Origin: Actinernus sp. WN-2022
Lineage: Eukaryota > Cnidaria > Anthozoa > Actiniaria > Actinernidae
Length of the DNA: 64,000 nt
Assembly (NCBI GenBank): GCA_030867875.1
Contig: JAOWCC010001501.1
Location: 31,516,792-31,580,791 of the forward strand
Reading direction: 5' to 3'
Both the position numbers and the translations under genes were made by a program. Shown here in pieces: positions 59,000 through 64,000 of this stretch. Position 1 is the first letter of the stretch; every line of letters begins with the position of its first letter. The notes under the pieces are model-generated. The model was not told the DNA's origin, did not search any database, and saw only the letters and a list, made by a program, of their open reading frames with translations.

Positions 59000-59230
59000 C
59001 AGTTTAATGTTTTATTTCACTTCACTCGTGGAAAAGCCCTCCAACAGGCTCAGGATATTTCAACTGGCACTCTTGTCGGAGCCGAAGGACCGCGTTTTTT
59101 ACCCAGATGGCCAGAGATTTTTATACGACACGACCGGAGCTGATCAAAGCCTCCCGGCTAATCCACAGATCGAATTGGAATTTAGCGTGTTGATTTGCTA
59201 CAGAAACCAAAGGCTTCTTCGATAGAAATG
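59000..59230 (+). other. Dispersed sequence shared with the LINE filler at 7.65 kb
   Basis: CCCGGCTAATCCACAGATCG at 59,152 and TTTAGCGTGTTG at 59,183 also occur, slightly changed, at 7,652-7,695. A 72-codon frame (59,007-59,225, with PDGQRFLYDTTGADQSLPAN) is open here but unrecognised. It could be host exon or repeat. Confidence 0.35.
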
Positions 59231-59544
59231 GCAAGATGTTTTGTTTTTCTAGGAGGACTTTGGATGAACATTTCTCACATTTTACAAAAGGATTATGGAT
59301 TAACGACCATTAACTGGCGCTCCTCAACGCACGTGGCGAAATTACGTTTGTAAGTAAAATACACATTTACTTTTAATGCCAGATTGCGTTGTTGTTATTT
59401 AATATTCGTTTCTGTTAAAAGTAATGGCATCAAATAAAGTGGTAAATGGACTGATTCCTCAGTAGTTCCAGGCCAGTGTCGGCACTTTCACTCGGTCACT
59501 TCTTGACATGAGTGGATTTGAACATTTATTGAGCTATACATTTT

Positions 59545-60180
59545 TTGTTTACAATAGATAAATGTAAAGTCGAAGCCAGTGGCTTATTAATCTAGATCAA
59601 ATGTTCTTACACTGCAGACAGAGAAGACAAACAAATATATATACGAGAAGAATGTATAAACAGGAATTAATCAGGCTAAACTATTAAAATTACACAGCTA
59701 ACCTAAATTACATGTACAGGTTGTAGAGATTCATGAAGGAATAAGGCCTTTAAGGGAATCTCATTCCATATGTTGGGTCCTTGGGATCTAATAGTATTAG
59801 TGTTTGTATTTGTGAAAGTGGTGATGCATGTCAGACTGGTGTCTTGTAAAGCGTTGATGGTAATCCTGGTTGAATTTGAATGAGGAGGACAGTGGACAGG
59901 TAATAGTTTATTAATACGGAAGAAAATGAAACCTGAGATGATCTGAAACTTGTAGATATTTGAAACAGTTAAAATAATGGTTGTGTGTGGGTGAATGTGT
60001 GTAGGATAAGTTGATGCCCATATAAGGTTTCCATATTGTAGATAAGGTAATACAAGAGAATTTTACAGAATGTGGAGAGTATCACAAGAGAAGAATTGAT
60101 GGGATATATTAATAACACCAATCTTAGAAGTTATAGTCTGAATGTGAGATGTCCAAGATAGGTGACCCCAGACTCCAAGA
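59545..60180 (-). mobile_element. Decayed LINE C-terminal fragment
   Basis: The minus strand reads INNISHQFF-like, SLVLPYLQYGNLIWASTYPT, INKLLPVHCPPHSNSTRITI and QGPNIWNEIPLKALFLHES across frame changes. These are the post-RT blocks of a CR1/L2-group LINE. No RT active site is present. Confidence 0.65.
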
Positions 60181-60357
60181 CAAAATCATGTTTCGTTATA
60201 AATTTCAGTCTCCTTCAAAATGTAGAAAATAAACACGAGCACTAATATTTGAAAAGTCGCCACTCTACTCAAAATAAAACTTGCATGCAGCTTTATTCCA
60301 CATTTAGAACAACACACCCTTAAATATTCACAAGGGATATTTAATTTTAAATAAGCT

Positions 60358-60521
60358 ATAGACCCATTCGAAAAATGGCGTCCAATTAAAAAAGTTATTG
60401 TCCTGGTAACGTGAACACGAGGCTAGTCAGTCCACACAAAAGCTTTTGAACTTGTAAGCGAGGCTAGTCAGTACTAAACAATAGTTAATTAAAGTGGACG
60501 CCATTTTTCGAATGGGTCTAT
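60358..60521. mobile_element. Hairpin MITE, 164 bp
   Basis: ATAGACCCATTCGAAAAATG and its mirror bound it, with GGCGTCCA and TGGACGCC continuing the stem. Inside, GAGGCTAGTCAGT occurs twice directly. Confidence 0.85.
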
Positions 60522-60790
60522 TACTATTAGCTAAAGGAAAAGTTACATGTATGCATGTATGCTACATACATGTACAATAGCACCTGTGCTTGGATGGTGA
60601 AGTTAGAAATAATATTATTAGACCATGAATCCTACTGAAAAGCTACAAATGTTGAAAAGTATGGGTTGGTAATCCTGCTAAAACAAATAGTTTTCTAAAA
60701 TACAAAAAAAAATCTCAATTAATATTGTAATATTTTTGAGCAAGTTTTAATAAGTTACATGTATGTGTTATGTGAAGTTGATTTATCATA

Positions 60791-61050
60791 GGCCTTTTAC
60801 AGGAAATAGTCATGTGCTGGTATAATATTTTGTTAACAAATGAATTGAGTGTGTGATCTCCATGGGAAAGATGTTGCCATGGATGCTGGATGGAAAGCTA
60901 TCTTTAAAAATGCTGTTTTAGAAAGATCGAAGTAGCCTTTACAAACAGGTTTTGCTAATAACACTACCGATCTCATACAAGTGCCTTTAAATATATGAAT
61001 TAAGATTTCGTTTGCATCTAGTACAACCATGTGATTGCATTCCTGCAAAA
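60791..61050. mobile_element. TIR element copy C (reversed), single 21-bp unit
   Basis: GGCCTTTTACAGGAA at left and ATTCCTGCAAAAAG at right. It reads as the reverse complement of copy A without the array: ATAGTCATGTGCTGGTATAA is the only unit, with its E-box changed to CATGTG. TTTGTTAACAAATGAATTGA, GTTGCCATGGAT and GATCTCATACAAG complete the match. Confidence 0.75.
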
Positions 61051-61070
61051 AGTCATCCATTATTTATAAA

Positions 61071-61208
61071 TTGAAGGGCTGTGTGCAAAAAGGGCATAAG
61101 TGATTATTGATCACATTCTAAATTCTCCCTTAGAAAACAAAGAAATTGATGGAGAACTTAGAATGTGATAAAGAGTCACTTACACTATTTTTGCACACAG
61201 CCCTTCAA
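61071..61208. mobile_element. Hairpin MITE, 138 bp
   Basis: TTGAAGGGCTGTGTGCAAAA and TTTTGCACACAGCCCTTCAA are perfect inverted ends. TCACATTCTAA pairs with TTAGAATGTGA inside. It lies 20 bases from copy C. Confidence 0.9.
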
Positions 61209-61327
61209 TTATCACAAGCATCAGTAGTGAATCAATAATTATCCAGCTCCCCTAGCACAAACCATGTATGATACAAAAATATGCTAGAACTACATGTATT
61301 CACCTATTCCTAGGTGGCGTGAGTTAA

Positions 61328-61729
61328 GGCCACTCAGGGCCTCTTGTTATCTCTAATATGCTAATGAGGGCCTCTTGTTATCTCTAATATGCTAATGATG
61401 TGACGTCAACTCAGGAATTTGCTGTAGTTTCTTTCTCCTTGTGAATGAAACTATTATTTGATTTTTATCAAAATAATGTTTGTTAAATTCACTGATACAA
61501 TTAAACTACAATGATATCATAGATGTTTACAAAAGGTAGCATGCATGATTTTACTATAAATGATTCCTGGTTTGTCGTCACATTCATTAGCATGCATTTG
61601 GAGATAGAAACCTCTATAACTCATAGACGCAACACTCAAATCAAGAAATAGTCTACCATTCAACTATTTACTTGATGGAGAATCAATATTTGTGATAACT
61701 AATTAAATGTTAGCTGCACTTAACTGTGA
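61328..61729. mobile_element. M1-family MITE, about 400 bp, with a short internal duplication
   Basis: The M1 right-arm blocks (CCTCTATAACTCAT, CAACACTCAAATCAAGAAAT, TATTTACTTGATGGAGAAT) are clear. At left, GGGCCTCTTGTTATCTCTAA with ATGCTAATGA is repeated twice in tandem (61,339-61,396), and a TGACGTCA follows. The left end is degraded, so the limits are approximate. Confidence 0.6.
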
Positions 61730-62235
61730 TGTTTTGGTACATTCAACTACACATTACTTGCATAATGCATTCTGCAGCCTAGTTTGTAAGAAATTTTGGA
61801 TCTTTTTATTGTGCAATAATTACCTGGGTTCAAGAGGCCTGGGTTGAGAAAGGAGAGAAGAAGTCAAAATCAATCCCCTGGTCAAATCTTTTGAGTGTCT
61901 CACTTCCAAGTAAATATTAGGTCTCATCTCTGATTGGTTGATTTCCTCATTACTAGTTGTGACCGTGAGTGCTGGATGTATTTGGTAATTTTCACTGTCA
62001 GACTTACCACTGCCCAGCAAAACCAGCTCGAGATATTGTACTCTCATGAAACTCACTCAGCACATTAAAGTATATGTAAGATTCTGATTTGATCAAAAGC
62101 CCTTCTCTTCTCTCTTCACCTCCTAATTATATTTCTTCTGGCATCTGGCACCCAGCATATAAATAAACAACTCTATTTGTGTGTTTAAGTCTTCTAGATG
62201 ACCCTGGAAAGAGTATGGCATGCCAATTGTTTCAA
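61730..62235. other. Interval with no confident gene
   Basis: A minus-strand frame (61,820-62,056) contains a possible small exon ending GGGCAGTG before GTAAGTCTG at about 62,011. It is not enough to call a gene. Confidence 0.35.
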
Positions 62236-62239
62236 TAAT

Positions 62240-62380
62240 ACTTCTTTTCATATATATAATACTTAGTTACCAATATATAATACCGGTACTTAGTTATTGA
62301 TATATAATATTTAGTTACCAATACATAATACTTAGTTATCAATAATTATATAAAACTTATCATTCTATGTAAAACTTTTT
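62240..62380. repeat. AT-rich tandem repeat, unit about 32 bp
   Basis: ATATAATACTTAGTTACCAA recurs about four times with variants (ATTTAGTTACCAAT, ACTTAGTTATCAAT). Confidence 0.7.
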
Positions 62381-62514
62381 TGTTTGCATGTAAACCTTTT
62401 GTGAATTTAGACAACTTTGTGCCAAATATGTAAGACTTCTTGGATTTCATAAAAGTAATAATTATTGCTATACATGTATGTAATTAATTTCCCCAAGTAT
62501 ATATAAAACTTTTT

Positions 62515-62815
62515 GGTTAATAAGACATTTACTCACATACGTAGAACTTGTTTGTATATACAACTTCTTTCCAAATAAAACTTCTGTCCTCAAATAGACT
62601 TAACTTAATACTTGTTAATTTGCATATACAACTTCTTTCCAAACAAAACTTACACATACATACATGTAGAACTTGTTAGTATAGACAACTTAACTTCTGT
62701 CATCATACATACATGTAACACTTACTAACATACATGTACATAGAACTTGTTTATATATATACAACTTCTTTCCGAATAAAACTTGCCGTCAAATTATAAG
62801 ACTTGTTGCGCAATA
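62515..62815. repeat. Degenerate repeats with ACTTGTT and TACATGTA motifs
   Basis: ATACAACTTCTTTCC.AA.AAAACTT recurs at about 62,556, 62,625 and 62,758, and ACATACATGTA at about 62,656, 62,704 and 62,731. No ORF. Confidence 0.6.
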
Positions 62816-62819
62816 CTGG

Positions 62820-63184
62820 AAATGGAACCCAGGCTACCGCGAGGCTCGCCTCGTTCATTGTTGTTTTACCAATGACTCATACATGGTCGTAGACTTGAAT
62901 TAAGGCACCGTATTTTTGCCCGAGTCAACAATACTTCCTCCATATTAATAATTCAGTTAGAGAGAAGATAGAGGCAAATTGAGTACTTCATGACGTGTCA
63001 CGGTAGCCTTAAACACTCTAAAGCTCTCTTCCGAGCATTTATCTTTCAACTAATGCACATGCCTCCTGGTTTATCGCTTGATCACAGCGTCTCCGACGCA
63101 CATTGTTAGAGGCACAGGTCTGAACTGATCAACTTCTGTCGCCGATAGAACAAAAATAAATTAAATTTAAAAAAAGACACAGAC
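62820..63184. other. Interval with no recognised feature
   Basis: No gene, hairpin or repeat match noticed. Confidence 0.4.
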
Positions 63185-64000
63185 TGCATTTTAAAGACCC
63201 TGTGTCCGAGCCCATGGTGCTTTGCGCGCGCAAATCATTTTCGTAGGCTACGAAAATCAGAAAGATTGTTGTTGTTATTATGTGACTCTCAAATCTTTCG
63301 AAATCCATCTCTAGTTTGGGCCATCGTGTAATCATTTATAGATATATATGCTTAACTGACTTTATTTTATCTTAAATTTTGTATAATACCTTTTAAAATG
63401 AAACTTTAGTCAAATATTTCTTTGAATCTCGGTCGAGAGTGACGAGTAGAAAAATGCCGAAGAAAGGACAGACAGCGAGGCGAAGCAACTCGACAAATAA
63501 ACCTTCAGCAGTCCACATTTTACTTTCTCTAGGTCTACAAGTTAAGAGAACACTTGTGGTTCAAAAGGACTACTACGCGCGTTTGTCGGGGATTTGCTGT
63601 ACTAAGGGACCGGCGGGCTTTGTTGGAAATACAAAGCAACCACTTCTGGCATCAAGATCATTCGTAATTATAATTTCGTTCTGTATCTGTATATGTTTTG
63701 CATTTATATTAGCAGAGAAAGCAATGCCCTTAACCTTTTTTTTCATCATCCAGTACGTCCAGAAAGTCTTGCTGCCAAAACTACGACTGCACGTCAAACT
63801 CCAATATGCCGAGTTTAGCTGTTTATAATACTTCGCTGTGAGTTTGACTTGAGTGCGAGTACGACATTTCATTTTGCACTCAAAATATATCATTCACAAG
63901 GAAAGTAGAGATCTTCAAATACAGCTAAACAATACTGGAGTCATGAAAACAAGGCAGCAAGAGTATGTGTTTGCTTGCAGAGTTGTGAAAAGTTGCACTC
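63185..64000. mobile_element. Reversed second copy of the right part of the 2.7-kb TIR element
   Basis: Reverse complement of about 34,790-35,580: GACCCTGTGTCCGAGCCCAT, GCAGTCCACATTTTACTTTC, AACCACTTCTGGCATCAAGATC. The 129-codon frame here (63,439-63,828) is not kept open in the other copy, which argues against coding. The copy runs off the window end. Confidence 0.75.

Noticed and set aside
61820..62056. Small exon with a P-loop-like LLGSGKS and a splice donor
   Set aside because: The glycine-lysine residues span the donor itself, no second exon was found and the frame is short. Chance is likely.
63439..63828. 129-codon protein gene at the right edge
   Set aside because: The reversed homologous segment near 35 kb does not preserve the frame, so coding is unlikely.

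Overview
This is a stretch of eukaryotic nuclear DNA from an animal, most likely a stony coral or a close cnidarian relative. I infer this from the AT-rich, intron-and-repeat-dominated texture, the kinds of non-LTR retrotransposons and tRNA-derived SINE, and one clear animal gene exon (Smad2/3). The species cannot be fixed from the sequence alone. No bacterial operons, CRISPR arrays, rRNA or functional tRNA genes were seen.

Regions. 1-15 kb: ends of three LINEs, a SINE, two minisatellites (21 bp at 8.68-9.33 kb, 62 bp at 9.87-10.50 kb) and a run of inverted-repeat elements. 15-45 kb: a long repeat (called Q here, with a left part R1 and a right part R2) occurs three times in the same orientation (about 15.0-21.6, 25.0-30.8 and 31.3-45.1 kb). 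Each copy has been hit by different transposons, so the copies show occupied and empty target sites for one another. 46.6-51.4 kb: one LINE with a 12-bp target-site duplication has itself taken a TTAA element and a large spacerless palindrome, and the palindrome centre took two more small elements. 52-57 kb: more inverted-repeat elements and a four-unit array with CRE and CCAAT motifs.

Host genes. The one confident gene part is the last coding exon of a Smad2/3 homologue on the minus strand (57,790-58,409), which holds the whole MH2 domain and the C-terminal CSSMS phosphorylation tail. A possible first exon with a promoter-like upstream region lies on the plus strand at 58.96 kb. The other Smad exons are not found here and probably lie beyond the right edge.

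Transposon ecology. At least eleven LINE fragments are present, all damaged. DNA elements can be sorted by target duplication where both ends are visible: TTAA (many), TA (several), TAA (one), 5 bp (two), about 10 bp (one). Several are nested to three levels. The most unusual structures are a transposon-borne E-box minisatellite with a duplicated 231-bp higher-order block, and the palindrome with a TA at its exact centre that served as the landing site for successive TA elements.
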